Positions 6,320 through 15,385 of a DNA stretch of 24,233 nt are shown in pieces. The notes beneath the pieces were generated by a model that did no database searches, was not told the DNA's origin, and saw nothing but the letters and a program-made list of their open reading frames with translations. The position numbers and the translations under genes are program-made. Position 1 is the stretch's first letter. Each line of letters begins with the position of its first letter. Source of the DNA: JBFMEX01 sp040752215 (lineage in GTDB: Bacteria > Pseudomonadota > Alphaproteobacteria > Rhizobiales > Hyphomicrobiaceae); NCBI GenBank assembly GCA_040752215.1, contig JBFMEX010000092.1:1-24233 (forward strand). Direction: 5' to 3'.

Positions 6320-7501
6320 GACGGGTCCGCGAGGTAACGGCTCGGTCCCTTCGTCGAGAATTGCGAGATAGCGTGAATACTCGTAGGCGCGATCTCGTCT
6401 GCGCCCGGTGAGCTCGCGAACGATACCGAGCTCCTGCAAATGATCGAGTGCCTTCTGCAGGGTGGGTTGAGAAAGACCGATGCGCTTGGCGGCGGTCGGG
6501 ACGGTCAGAATTGGTAAGCGTTTCAAGTCGGTCAGGACGCGTAGCGCAGATCCGGCTCCGCGCCCGAGCGTTCCGACCTTCGATTCGTCGGCAGCAATCA
6601 GGTCGACGAGACGCTGCGCTGTCGCATGGCCCTGCTCGGAAGTCTCGGCGACACCCTCCAGGAAGAAGTCGAGCCACGATTCCCAGTCGCCTTGCTCGCG
6701 AACCGACTGCAGCAGCTCATAGTAGCGCTGCCGATGCCTCTTCAAATAGAGGCTCAGGTAGAGAACTGGCTGTCGCAGCTCGCCGGCTTCGCACAGGATT
6801 AGGGTGATGAGCAGCCGCCCGACACGGCCATTGCCATCCAGAAACGGGTGGATTGTCTCGAACTGCACGTGAGCGAGCGCGGCTCGCACCAGCGTAGGGT
6901 AGGTCTCGCGGTCATGCAGGAACCGCTCGAAGTTGTCGAGGCAGGCAGCAAGCCTGTCCGGTGGAGGCGGCACGAATATCGCGTTGCCGGGTCGAGTGCC
7001 CCCGATCCAGTTTTGCGAGGTTCGTAACTCGCCTGGTTGCTTGCTATTGCCACGACCACTGGCCAGGAGCTTGCCATGCAACTCGCGGATCAGCCGCAGC
7101 GACAGCGGGAAGCCGCCTGCCAGCCGGTCGAGGCCGTGCCGGATCGCCGTGACGTAGTTGGAGACCTCTCGAACGTCGTCGAACGGTGCCGTCGGCATTA
7201 CGTCGTTCTCGAACAAGAGGAGGTCTGAAAGAGACGACTGGGTTCCTTCGATCTGGGACGAGAGCAACGCTTCCTTGCGCACGTACATCCAGATGAACAG
7301 ATTGGCGGACGGCAGGATCGAGGCGGTCCCGTCGAGGCGCGAAAGGGCGGCATTGGCCTTGAGCAGAGAGGGCAAGTGCCGGGAAAGATCGATCGGGGGG
7401 GTCGGCGGCAAGTCGGGCGGAAGGTGGGCCCTGACCGTCTCCCCAGAGGTGCTTATGAGGAGGCTCGTTCCCAATCGGGCCCGTCTGTCGCCGGTCATCA
7501 T
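6317..7501 (-). CDS. class II Fic-family AMP-transferase with winged-helix tail
   Basis: A 394-residue Fic protein. Such enzymes usually transfer AMP from ATP to a Ser, Thr or Tyr of a target protein. The full catalytic motif HPFLDGNGRVGR is at 218-229, with His218 and the anion-binding Asn/Gly/Arg all present. The inhibitory helix motif S-x-x-x-E-G (S81 to G86) lies upstream of the Fic core, which places it in class II and suggests self-inhibition. The N-terminal Fic_N region spans about 30-120. Residues about 315-380 form a winged helix-turn-helix (VPTAAKRIGLSQPTLQKALDHL), so it may bind DNA. The ATG at 7501 has AAAGG seven bases upstream. Third positions look less GC-biased than in neighbouring genes, which hints at later acquisition. 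No antitoxin gene is adjacent. The target is unknown. Confidence 0.93.
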   Translation of the reverse strand: MMTGDRRARLGTSLLISTSGETVRAHLPPDLPPTPPIDLSRHLPSLLKANAALSRLDGTASILPSANLFIWMYVRKEALLSSQIEGTQSSLSDLLLFENDVMPTAPFDDVREVSNYVTAIRHGLDRLAGGFPLSLRLIRELHGKLLASGRGNSKQPGELRTSQNWIGGTRPGNAIFVPPPPDRLAACLDNFERFLHDRETYPTLVRAALAHVQFETIHPFLDGNGRVGRLLITLILCEAGELRQPVLYLSLYLKRHRQRYYELLQSVREQGDWESWLDFFLEGVAETSEQGHATAQRLVDLIAADESKVGTLGRGAGSALRVLTDLKRLPILTVPTAAKRIGLSQPTLQKALDHLQELGIVRELTGRRRDRAYEYSRYLAILDEGTEPLPRGPV

Positions 7502-7509
7502 GCCCGAAC

Positions 7510-7560
7510 CTTTAATAGCGAATCACGTTATTAAAGCATACAGCGATTTCCTTTAATAGC
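7510..7560. repeat. three copies of a CTTTAATAGC-like motif upstream of fic
   Basis: Copy 1 (7510-7519, CTTTAATAGC) and copy 2 in inverse orientation (7527-7536, GTTATTAAAG) form a 9-of-10 inverted repeat with a seven-base centre. Copy 3 (7551-7560) is an exact direct repeat of copy 1. They occupy the short AT-rich stretch 8-60 bases upstream of the fic start, where its promoter must lie. They look like operator half-sites, possibly for the winged-helix tail of the Fic protein itself (inference). Confidence 0.65.
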
Positions 7561-7629
7561 AGCTCAACCGGGCATTGCCAAACGATGCACGCCGACGTTG
7601 CCGTGAACCATGTCAGGGGACTACAAGTC

Positions 7630-8148
7630 ATGCCCGCGGCGGAGATCAAGATCAGGTCGGGCGGCATCGCGGACGGCGAGGGGTTGTCGGCGCTCTATGC
7701 CGAGACGTGCCGGGCGGCGCACCAGGGCATCATACCGCATGCCAACCTCGAGCTGATGATCGCCAAGCGGGTGCCGGAGTGGTGGCAGCGCCTCGTCGCC
7801 CAGGGCACGCACATTCTGGTCATCGAGCTCGAGGGCACGCTGGCCGGGTACGCCATGTACGGCGCCGGGCGCTACGGATCGGCCGGGTACGCGGGCGAGA
7901 TCTACGAGATCTACATCCGCCCGACGCATCAGGGCGTTGGGCTCGGCTCGCGGCTCTTGGCGGCGGCGCGAGCGGACCTGGCGCGGCTCGGCCACCATGG
8001 CATGATGGCGTGGTCGCTCGCCGATGCCGAGCAGGCGTGCCGGTTCCTCGAGGCGCGTGGCGGGCGTGAGTTCGCGCGATCCGAGCTGATCTATCCGGCG
8101 CGCACGCTCGAGCGCATCGCCTATGGCTGGGCGGCCGATCAGGGTTGA
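7630..8148 (+). CDS. GNAT-family N-acetyltransferase, paralogue of the gene at 16332
   Basis: A 172-residue single-domain GNAT protein that would move an acetyl group from acetyl-CoA to an amine. The acetyl-CoA pyrophosphate loop is Q101-G-V-G-L-G106, inside the well-conserved block GEIYEIYIRPTHQG (89-102). A conserved WW pair is at 51-52. The whole protein aligns without obvious gaps to the GNAT protein at 16332-16841. The start at 7630 has AGGGGA nine bases upstream; an earlier in-frame ATG at 7585 has no good ribosome site. It ends six bases before the convergent lipoprotein gene. Substrate unknown. Confidence 0.88.
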   Translation: MPAAEIKIRSGGIADGEGLSALYAETCRAAHQGIIPHANLELMIAKRVPEWWQRLVAQGTHILVIELEGTLAGYAMYGAGRYGSAGYAGEIYEIYIRPTHQGVGLGSRLLAAARADLARLGHHGMMAWSLADAEQACRFLEARGGREFARSELIYPARTLERIAYGWAADQG

Positions 8149-8154
8149 GCGCGC

Positions 8155-9069
8155 TCAGGTCTTGGACTTGCGCGGGGCCGGCGGCGGGGCGGTGGCGGCG
8201 CGCTTCGGCTCGACGTTGACCGAGATGCTCGACAGCAGCAGCCGACCGCTCTCCTCGACGTAGCCGAGGGTGAAGATCATGCGCGAGTCGGGGAAGTCGT
8301 AGTGGCCGACGATCACACGCTGGCCGTGGGCGTCGCGCGCGGTATCCCTGGCGATGACCGGCTGGCGGCCGGCGAGTGGGTCGCCGGTGATGCGCAGCTT
8401 GTCATAGAACGGCTTGAAGGCCACATCGAGTGCCGCCGCGGAGTGCTGGCGCTTCAGCATCGCCGAGGCGGAGCGGTGCAACTCGGCGGCATTGCGGGCC
8501 CGCACCGCGGCAATGAACAGCGACATGGTCGGGCCGACCAGCGCTGTGCCGTCGCTCGGGGCGGCGCCAACGGTGGTGGCGGAGGGAGATGAGGCGAGCA
8601 GCTCGGCGGGTGCCTCGCCGGCCGCGGTCGGATGCCCGTCGAGCGCGACCAGGGCCCAGTTGTCGCCGATGCGGCGCAGCCGCGCGGTGAGGGCGAGGGC
8701 GGAAGCGTCGCGGCGCCATGCGGTGCCATGAAGCTCGCCCTTCCAGCCGGCGAGATCGAACGCGTGGGTCATGCCGGTCCAGCGCAGCGCAGTGAGGCTA
8801 TCCAGGCCGAGCTGGCGGGCGCGGCGCTCGAAAGCGGCGCGATCGAGGGCCGGCGCGGCGTGCTCGGGCAGGGCGGCGTGGGCGGCGGCGAGGCTGCCGC
8901 GCGTCAGGTGCTGGATGGCAGGCGCGAGCGCGCGGGTCATGTCGTTGGCGGCGAGGCCGGCGGAATTGCTCTCCTCGTACTTCAGGAACGAGATCTCGCC
9001 ATCGCAGCCGCCGAGCGCAAACGCAACCGCCAGTGCCAGAAGGCTCGCGAGACGTTGGGACTTCGACAT
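8155..9069 (-). CDS. lipoprotein of unknown function
   Basis: A 304-residue predicted lipoprotein. The signal sequence ends in the lipobox L19-G-G-C22, so Cys22 would be lipidated and the protein anchored to a membrane on the periplasmic side. Residue 23 is Asp (CDG), which in E. coli at the +2 position favours inner-membrane retention; whether that rule holds here is uncertain. The body shows mixed alpha/beta segments, including a repeated-looking theme of an Ala-rich helix followed by strands (about 42-150 and 180-285), and a Pro/Ala/Lys tail. I do not recognise the family. The ATG at 9069 has GGAGGG seven bases upstream; the longer open frame to 9324 would bury the signal peptide. Confidence 0.82.
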   Translation of the reverse strand: MSKSQRLASLLALAVAFALGGCDGEISFLKYEESNSAGLAANDMTRALAPAIQHLTRGSLAAAHAALPEHAAPALDRAAFERRARQLGLDSLTALRWTGMTHAFDLAGWKGELHGTAWRRDASALALTARLRRIGDNWALVALDGHPTAAGEAPAELLASSPSATTVGAAPSDGTALVGPTMSLFIAAVRARNAAELHRSASAMLKRQHSAAALDVAFKPFYDKLRITGDPLAGRQPVIARDTARDAHGQRVIVGHYDFPDSRMIFTLGYVEESGRLLLSSISVNVEPKRAATAPPPAPRKSKT

Positions 9070-9336
9070 GACTGAGCCCTCCAGGCCGGCCGGATCGCGG
9101 GGCGCCCGCAGGTTTGGGACGCGGATTGGATGGGAGAGTGATCCGACGACGGCCGACGTGCAGTTCCGCCGGGAACACAGCGGGGCCGGCGAGCGCCCAT
9201 GGTTGCGATAACGGCGCAACACCGGCGCACCAGAAGCCCCGCAGCGGGCCTTTGCCCCATTGGAGGGGCGTGGCGCATAGTCTAGGACTGGCGCCGGCAA
9301 TTGTTTTCTTTGCGCGCGGAGCATCGGTCAGGCGTC

Positions 9337-10140
9337 ATGACCCGCATCAGCCTCAAGCGTACGCTCCGTCGCGCCTATGCGGTACTCGTGCTCGTGCTGG
9401 CACTGGCGCTGGCGGCCAAGCTCTCGGGTCGGATCCCGGGGCTTGCGGGCAGCAGCCTCGGCGAGGCGGCGGCGGCGATCTACGACTACCTCAAGGACAT
9501 GTCGCTGGTGCTGGTCACGGTGGTCGCGGCCTATCTCGCCAATGTGTTCCAGAAGCGGTCCAAGTTCGTCGAGAGCCTGGAGCAGGAGTGGCGCGGCATC
9601 GTTGGGACCAAGACCGCGCTCTACGTCTACTGCGAGAAGCCCTATCCCTCGACCGACGACTACCTCGCTGCCTACAGCCGCATCTCGGAGACGATCGACA
9701 ACATGCGGATCGTCTACCGCAATGCCGGCGAGACCGACAATCTTGTCGGCCTCTACCCTTACGCTCCGCTGCACGACATGCGCCGCGCGCTGCAGTCGAT
9801 CGATCCGAGGAAGAGGCCCAACGTGACCGCAACGGAGCGTCGCATCGTTCAGGACGCGGTGCTGCAATCGTTCTACGCGCTGCGCGAGAATTTCCTCGAG
9901 GAGCTGGACCTCGAGGAGCCGCGCCATCCGCTGCTGATCTCTGGCGGGCGGCGCCTGAAGAAGTCGGGCGCCGGGCGCTGGGCGCGGGGCGAGCAGGACC
10001 GCCAGCGCAAGCGGCAGGACAAGGAGCCCTCGCCGCGGCCGGATGTCGATACGCTGCTGTCGCGGCTCTATTTCGAGGAGCAGTCGAGCCGCGACACGGA
10101 GCCTTCGGCGGCTGGTCAGGCGCGCGGGCGCGAGGCGTAG
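9337..10140 (+). CDS. membrane-anchored protein of unknown function
   Basis: A 267-residue protein with two N-terminal membrane helices (about 13-28 and 52-70) and a large soluble C-terminal part. The soluble part has a conserved-looking Tyr- and acid-rich segment (95-150, including YCEKPYPSTDDYLAAYSRI) and a helical region with basic/acidic clusters up to residue 260. I do not recognise a family or catalytic motif. The ATG at 9337 has AGG four bases upstream; the in-frame TTG at 9301 is less likely. A TTGCCC-N18-CATAGT pair at 9252-9281 could be its promoter. Its last 25 bases overlap the end of the convergent J-domain gene. Confidence 0.78.
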   Translation: MTRISLKRTLRRAYAVLVLVLALALAAKLSGRIPGLAGSSLGEAAAAIYDYLKDMSLVLVTVVAAYLANVFQKRSKFVESLEQEWRGIVGTKTALYVYCEKPYPSTDDYLAAYSRISETIDNMRIVYRNAGETDNLVGLYPYAPLHDMRRALQSIDPRKRPNVTATERRIVQDAVLQSFYALRENFLEELDLEEPRHPLLISGGRRLKKSGAGRWARGEQDRQRKRQDKEPSPRPDVDTLLSRLYFEEQSSRDTEPSAAGQARGREA

Positions 10141-10655
10141 ACGGGCTCGGCCTGGCTGGCGGCGGCCTTGTGAACGATCTGCACCGGAGCCTCGAGCGCG
10201 GCGTAGGCGGCGTTGACGCGCCGCGCCATCGTGGCGAGGTAGTCTCGCACCTCGTCGGGAAGCTCGGCATTGGCGTAGCGATCCGGGTGGTAGATCTTGG
10301 CCAGGCGGTGATAGGCGTGGCGCACGTCCTCGAACGAGGCGCCGCGGGTAACGCCGAGGATGGCGTAGGGGTCGAAGCCGTCGATCTCGCGAAGGCGTGT
10401 CTCGAGGCTCTGCGCGGCCGGCACGCCGGTCAGCCGAACGGAATGGATCGAGGTCTTGGCGATGAATGCGCGCTCGCCGCCGTAAGGCTCGAACTCGAGG
10501 AATGCCGCCGGCCCGTTCAGCACCTCGGCAAAGGGCTTGGAGACGGGGGCCAGGAACTTGCCCTTGACCTGCCGGCCATCGTCCAGCGTCAGCTCGGCCG
10601 GCACGGTCGTCGTCGTGTGCTGGACGATGTTGTCGACACGATTTCGCTCGAACAT
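10116..10655 (-). CDS. J-domain protein with an N-terminal beta-rich domain
   Basis: A 179-residue co-chaperone-like protein. The J domain occupies about 94-158 (DPYAILGVTRGASFEDVRHAYHRLAK) and has an intact HPD motif at 123-125, the residues that stimulate the ATPase of DnaK-type Hsp70. No Gly/Phe region or zinc-finger follows, so this is not DnaJ itself. Residues 15-78 are strand-rich (VPAELTLDDGRQVKGKF ... AFIAKTSIHSVRL) and look like a small beta-barrel of unknown binding role. The ATG at 10655 has AGGGG seven bases upstream. It is divergent from typA and overlaps the convergent gene by 25 bases. It probably recruits DnaK to a specific client. Confidence 0.88.
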   Translation of the reverse strand: MFERNRVDNIVQHTTTTVPAELTLDDGRQVKGKFLAPVSKPFAEVLNGPAAFLEFEPYGGERAFIAKTSIHSVRLTGVPAAQSLETRLREIDGFDPYAILGVTRGASFEDVRHAYHRLAKIYHPDRYANAELPDEVRDYLATMARRVNAAYAALEAPVQIVHKAAASQAEPVYASRPRA

Positions 10656-10840
10656 GGCGCGACCCCTGTCTCGGTTCGGGACATCTCGGTGGCTGCTCGC
10701 TCGAAAGGAGCAAGAAGCGTGCAATCGACGGCCGGCGGGTCGTGCGAGTTGGCGCGACGGGCGATGCGCTGGCGGGTCGGTCCGCGATGTGCTAGGCGAG
10801 CGCCAGCTATTGCGCCGCACAAGCGGCCTGCGAGAAAATC

Positions 10841-12667
<1,827 letters not shown>

Positions 12668-12781
12668 GCCCGGCCTTTCGGGGTGCGATCCGACTCGCCG
12701 TCGACGAGCCGGCCGGATGGCGCGGGATCGTTAATCGCCGCTTGTGCCGATGGGCTGAAAATCCGACGATTCGTTCACGCG

Positions 12782-12798
12782 TTAGGAATGTTTCCTAA
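12782..12798. promoter_or_regulatory. perfect palindrome upstream of the 12863 gene
   Basis: TTAGGAA (12782-12788) and TTCCTAA (12792-12798) form a perfect 7-bp inverted repeat with a TGT centre, in the AT-richer gap between typA and the next gene. It could be a repressor or activator site. No regulator can be named from it, and no clear -35/-10 pair overlaps it. Confidence 0.35.
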
Positions 12799-12862
12799 GA
12801 CCCTGTTAACGGGGGCCGTGCAGATTGGCGACAAGTCCAAGCGTTAAGGGAACCTTGCCGCC

Positions 12863-13447
12863 ATGCTGATCAACTCGAGCCTGTCCAAACACGCGGTTCA
12901 CAGTGCTGAGTTCCGGTCGCGCGGGCCCGGCAGCTACGAGGGCCTGCACGGGCTGGTGCCGGTGCTGCTCGGACTTGCGGCGCCGGCGATGGCGGCGGCG
13001 GTGGTCGGACCCGGCCTGCTCGGCGAGTTCGCGACCTATGCGATCTACGGCCTATCGGTCCTGCTCGTGCTCGCGACGAGCGCGTTCGTGATCGCGCTCC
13101 TCGGCGCGGGGCGGGTGACATCGGCAAGCTTCGACGCCGAGCAGGAGATCGTGGAGCTCGTCAATCTCGGGCTGTTCGCCAATGTGGTGTGGCGGATCAA
13201 CTTCGCCGACGTTGCCAACGTCAGGATGGCGGTCGGCTACGACGACAACGGCGGCAAGATCCTGCAACCGGTGCTGGAGCTCAACTCGGGCAAGCGAGTC
13301 GCGCTGCCGGCGGAGACGAGCTGGAACGACCTCGAGGTGATCCGCAATCTGGTTGGCACGCGCGGCGATCCCAATCTCGCGGCGTGGGAGAAGAAGCGCC
13401 AGACCCGGTTCGAGCGCAGGCGCCCGGCGCGATTCCGGCACGATTGA
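12863..13447 (+). CDS. two-helix membrane protein with a PH-like cytoplasmic domain
   Basis: A 194-residue protein. A polar N-terminus (1-28) is followed by a membrane hairpin (helices about 30-49 and 55-81). A soluble domain at 85-165 has alternating strands and ends in a helix (WNDLEVIRNLVG), the order of elements seen in bacterial PH-like domains of the YdbT/YcxB type. A very basic tail (176-192, many Arg/Lys) could bind membrane phospholipid or nucleic acid. The ATG at 12863 is preceded by AGGGA at an 11-base distance, slightly long. I do not recognise a named family, and the PH-like assignment is by pattern only. Confidence 0.75.
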   Translation: MLINSSLSKHAVHSAEFRSRGPGSYEGLHGLVPVLLGLAAPAMAAAVVGPGLLGEFATYAIYGLSVLLVLATSAFVIALLGAGRVTSASFDAEQEIVELVNLGLFANVVWRINFADVANVRMAVGYDDNGGKILQPVLELNSGKRVALPAETSWNDLEVIRNLVGTRGDPNLAAWEKKRQTRFERRRPARFRHD

Positions 13448-13488
13448 TACCGGCGGGCGGCAATTCCCGTTCCGAGAGAATGTCCTCG

Positions 13489-13594
13489 GGCCCTCGTCGC
13501 GAGGGCCGGCCGCCGCGCGCGGCCAGCGGCGGCACGGACCGTCTCGCTCCTTTGCGTGAGCAGCTCCCGCATCCATCCCGAACGCGGATGCGGG
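13489..13594. terminator. two hairpins after the 12863-13447 gene
   Basis: GGCCCTCG-TCG-CGAGGGCC (13489-13507) is a perfect 8-bp hairpin with a three-base loop. Farther on, a 9-bp perfect stem pairs 13566-13574 (CCCGCATCC) with 13586-13594 around an 11-base loop. Neither has a T run. They probably mark the 3' end of the upstream transcript. The rest of the gap contains a TATAAC box (13629-13634) and two 8-bp palindromes before the next gene. Confidence 0.4.
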
Positions 13595-13684
13595 GTCGCG
13601 TCGTGGGTTTGCCGGCGCACATAAGTGGTATAACATTACAATTGTTCTGCAGTCTGTACAGCTCCGAAAAGGGGAGACCGCGTG

Positions 13685-13936
13685 ATGATTCGATCGATCG
13701 CACTGGCCGCCGGGCTGGCGGTGCTCGCCACCGCCGCACTGGCCGACGAGAAGCCGTCCGCCGCCGAGGTGGAAAAGATCAAGGCTGTGCTGGCCGCGCT
13801 GGGCTGCGAGGGTGGCGAGATGGAGAAAGAGTCGAACGGCAAGTTCGAGATCGACGACGCCAATTGCAAGGACGGCGTGGACTACGACATCAAGCTCGAC
13901 AAGGACTTCAAGCTCATCAGGATGGACCGCGACTGA
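13685..13936 (+). CDS. small secreted PepSY-like protein
   Basis: An 83-residue exported protein. The first 20 or so residues are a signal peptide ending in ALA-DE. The mature part of about 60 residues reads as one helix (AAEVEKIKAVLAALGC) followed by strands (GKFEIDDANCKDGVDYDIKLDKDFKLIRMDRD). This matches the helix-plus-hairpin layout of single PepSY-type domains. Two cysteines (in LGC and NCK) could form a disulphide. GGGGAG lies eight bases before the ATG at 13685; a GTG directly before it (13682) is an equally possible start. It stands alone between non-coding stretches. Function unknown; PepSY-like proteins often sit in the periplasm and may inhibit peptidases. Confidence 0.78.
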   Translation: MIRSIALAAGLAVLATAALADEKPSAAEVEKIKAVLAALGCEGGEMEKESNGKFEIDDANCKDGVDYDIKLDKDFKLIRMDRD

Positions 13937-13983
13937 GCCGAGCCAGCCCGCCGCGCTGCCCCCAAGCGGGTCGCGGAGCCCTT

Positions 13984-14013
13984 TTGACATTGCCTCGACC
14001 ATCGGCCTACCTG
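13984..14013 (+). promoter_or_regulatory. candidate promoter for the helicase gene
   Basis: A perfect -35 box TTGACA (13984-13989) is followed 18 bases later by TACCTG (14008-14013), a weak -10. It lies 31 bases before the GTG start of the PIF1-like helicase gene. The -35 is convincing and the -10 is not. Confidence 0.4.
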
Positions 14014-14044
14014 GGGCCGGTCGAGGTCGAGAGGGGCTGACGCA

Positions 14045-15385
14045 GTGGGTTTCGGCTCGAGGAGCGAGATTCGGCCCGCGGCCGGCGCCGAGGCGTGGCC
14101 GGGCGGGCTGGTGCCGACGGAGGAGTACCGGGCCGCGCTCGACTTCGTGCGCGAGGGCGACGGCCATCTGTTCGTCACCGGGCGGGCCGGCACCGGCAAG
14201 TCGACCCTGCTCAGGGCGATCAGGGAGCTCGTCACCGACGACATGGTGGTGCTGGCGCCGACGGGGCTCGCCGCGGTCAATGTCGGCGGGCAGACGATCC
14301 ACTCGTTCTTCGGATTCCCTCCGCGGCTGATCGGCGACCAGGACATTCGCCGCAGTCGCAACGGCCGGCTCATGCGGCGCATCAAGCTGCTCGTCATCGA
14401 CGAGGTGTCGATGGTGCGCTCGGACCTGATGTGGGCCATCGACCGCTCGCTCAGGGTCAACCGCGGTCGCCCGCGCGAGGCGTTCGGCGGGCTCAGGCTG
14501 GTGCTGTTCGGCGATCTCCACCAACTGCCGCCGGTGGTGCAGGAGGCCGAGGTCGCGCAGCATCTGGAAAGCACGCACGGCGGCCCGTTCTTCTTTTCGG
14601 TGTCGGCGCTGCAGGAGGGCGCCGGCACGTCGCTGATCGAGCTCGGACAGGTGTTCCGGCAGAGCGACGCGGCGCTGCTGGAGGTGCTGAACAACATCCG
14701 CGACGGCCGCGTCGGCGAGCGCGACCTCGAGCTGCTCAACTCGCGGGTGCATCCGGTGCGCACGCTCGGCGAGGGCGACCCCTACGTCATCCTGACGCCG
14801 ACCAATGCCGCCGCGCAGCGGATCAACATGGCCTATCTGGCGGCATTGCCGGGGCCGGTGCGCCAGTATGAGGCGGGGGTAACGGGCGAGTTCTCGGCCA
14901 GTGCGCATCCGACCGATACGACGCTGACGCTGAAGCCGGGCGCCAAGGTGATCCTGTTGCGCAACGATCCGGACCGGCGCTGGGTCAACGGCACGGTCGC
15001 GCGGGTGGCACGGCTCGCCGACAAGCAAGTGTGGGTGGAGGTGGAGGGCCGCGAGCACGAGCTGGAGCCGGTGTCGTGGGAGGCGCGCCGCTATGCCTTC
15101 GACCAGGCGGCGGAGAAGGTCGTGGAGACGGTTGCGGGCACGTTCAGGCAGTTCCCGCTGCGCCTCGCCTGGGCGCTGACGATCCACAAGTCGCAGGGCC
15201 TGACGCTCGATCACGTCTACATCGATCTCGGCCGCGGCACTTTCGCGCATGGGCAGACCTACGTGGCCCTGTCGCGCTGCCGGTCGTTGGAGGGACTGGC
15301 CCTGGCCCGGCCGCTGCGGGCCGCCGACGTGCTGTTCGACCCGTCGGCGCTCGGCTACCGGGAGCTGTTCCCGAGGGTGATGTGA
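14045..15385 (+). CDS. PIF1/RecD-like superfamily 1B DNA helicase
   Basis: A 446-residue ATPase with a complete set of SF1B helicase motifs. Walker A is GRAGTGKST (46-54), Walker B VIDEVSM (117-123), motif III GDLHQLPP (156-163), a TPTN motif (251-254), and motif V/VI TIHKSQGLTLD (379-389) with YVALSRCRSLEGLAL (406-420). This order and the IHKSQG...ALSR end are typical of PIF1- and RecD2-type 5'-to-3' helicases. The N-terminal region is too short for the extra domains of RecD2. It probably unwinds structured DNA during replication or repair. Translation starts at GTG (14045) with GAGAGGGG eight bases upstream. It has its own promoter and no obvious partner gene. Confidence 0.92.
   Translation: MGFGSRSEIRPAAGAEAWPGGLVPTEEYRAALDFVREGDGHLFVTGRAGTGKSTLLRAIRELVTDDMVVLAPTGLAAVNVGGQTIHSFFGFPPRLIGDQDIRRSRNGRLMRRIKLLVIDEVSMVRSDLMWAIDRSLRVNRGRPREAFGGLRLVLFGDLHQLPPVVQEAEVAQHLESTHGGPFFFSVSALQEGAGTSLIELGQVFRQSDAALLEVLNNIRDGRVGERDLELLNSRVHPVRTLGEGDPYVILTPTNAAAQRINMAYLAALPGPVRQYEAGVTGEFSASAHPTDTTLTLKPGAKVILLRNDPDRRWVNGTVARVARLADKQVWVEVEGREHELEPVSWEARRYAFDQAAEKVVETVAGTFRQFPLRLAWALTIHKSQGLTLDHVYIDLGRGTFAHGQTYVALSRCRSLEGLALARPLRAADVLFDPSALGYRELFPRVM

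Noticed and set aside
7585..7629. Upstream ATG start for the first GNAT gene.
   Set aside because: No ribosome site before it, and the paralogue at 16332 begins at a point matching the ATG at 7630 more closely.
9177..9245. GCGGGGC/GCCCCGC inverted repeat in the divergent region before 9337.
   Set aside because: Seven GC bases with about 50 between is expected by chance in DNA this GC-rich.
12781..12815. An EcfG-type (GGAAC-N16/17-CGTT) stress promoter.
   Set aside because: GGAAT and GTTAACG are present but neither half matches well enough, and the GGAAT is part of the palindrome.
13052..15250. A 732-codon minus-strand open frame opposite the helicase gene.
   Set aside because: It crosses three plus-strand genes and their intergenic gaps and shows no protein-like pattern. 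The helicase frame has all expected motifs.
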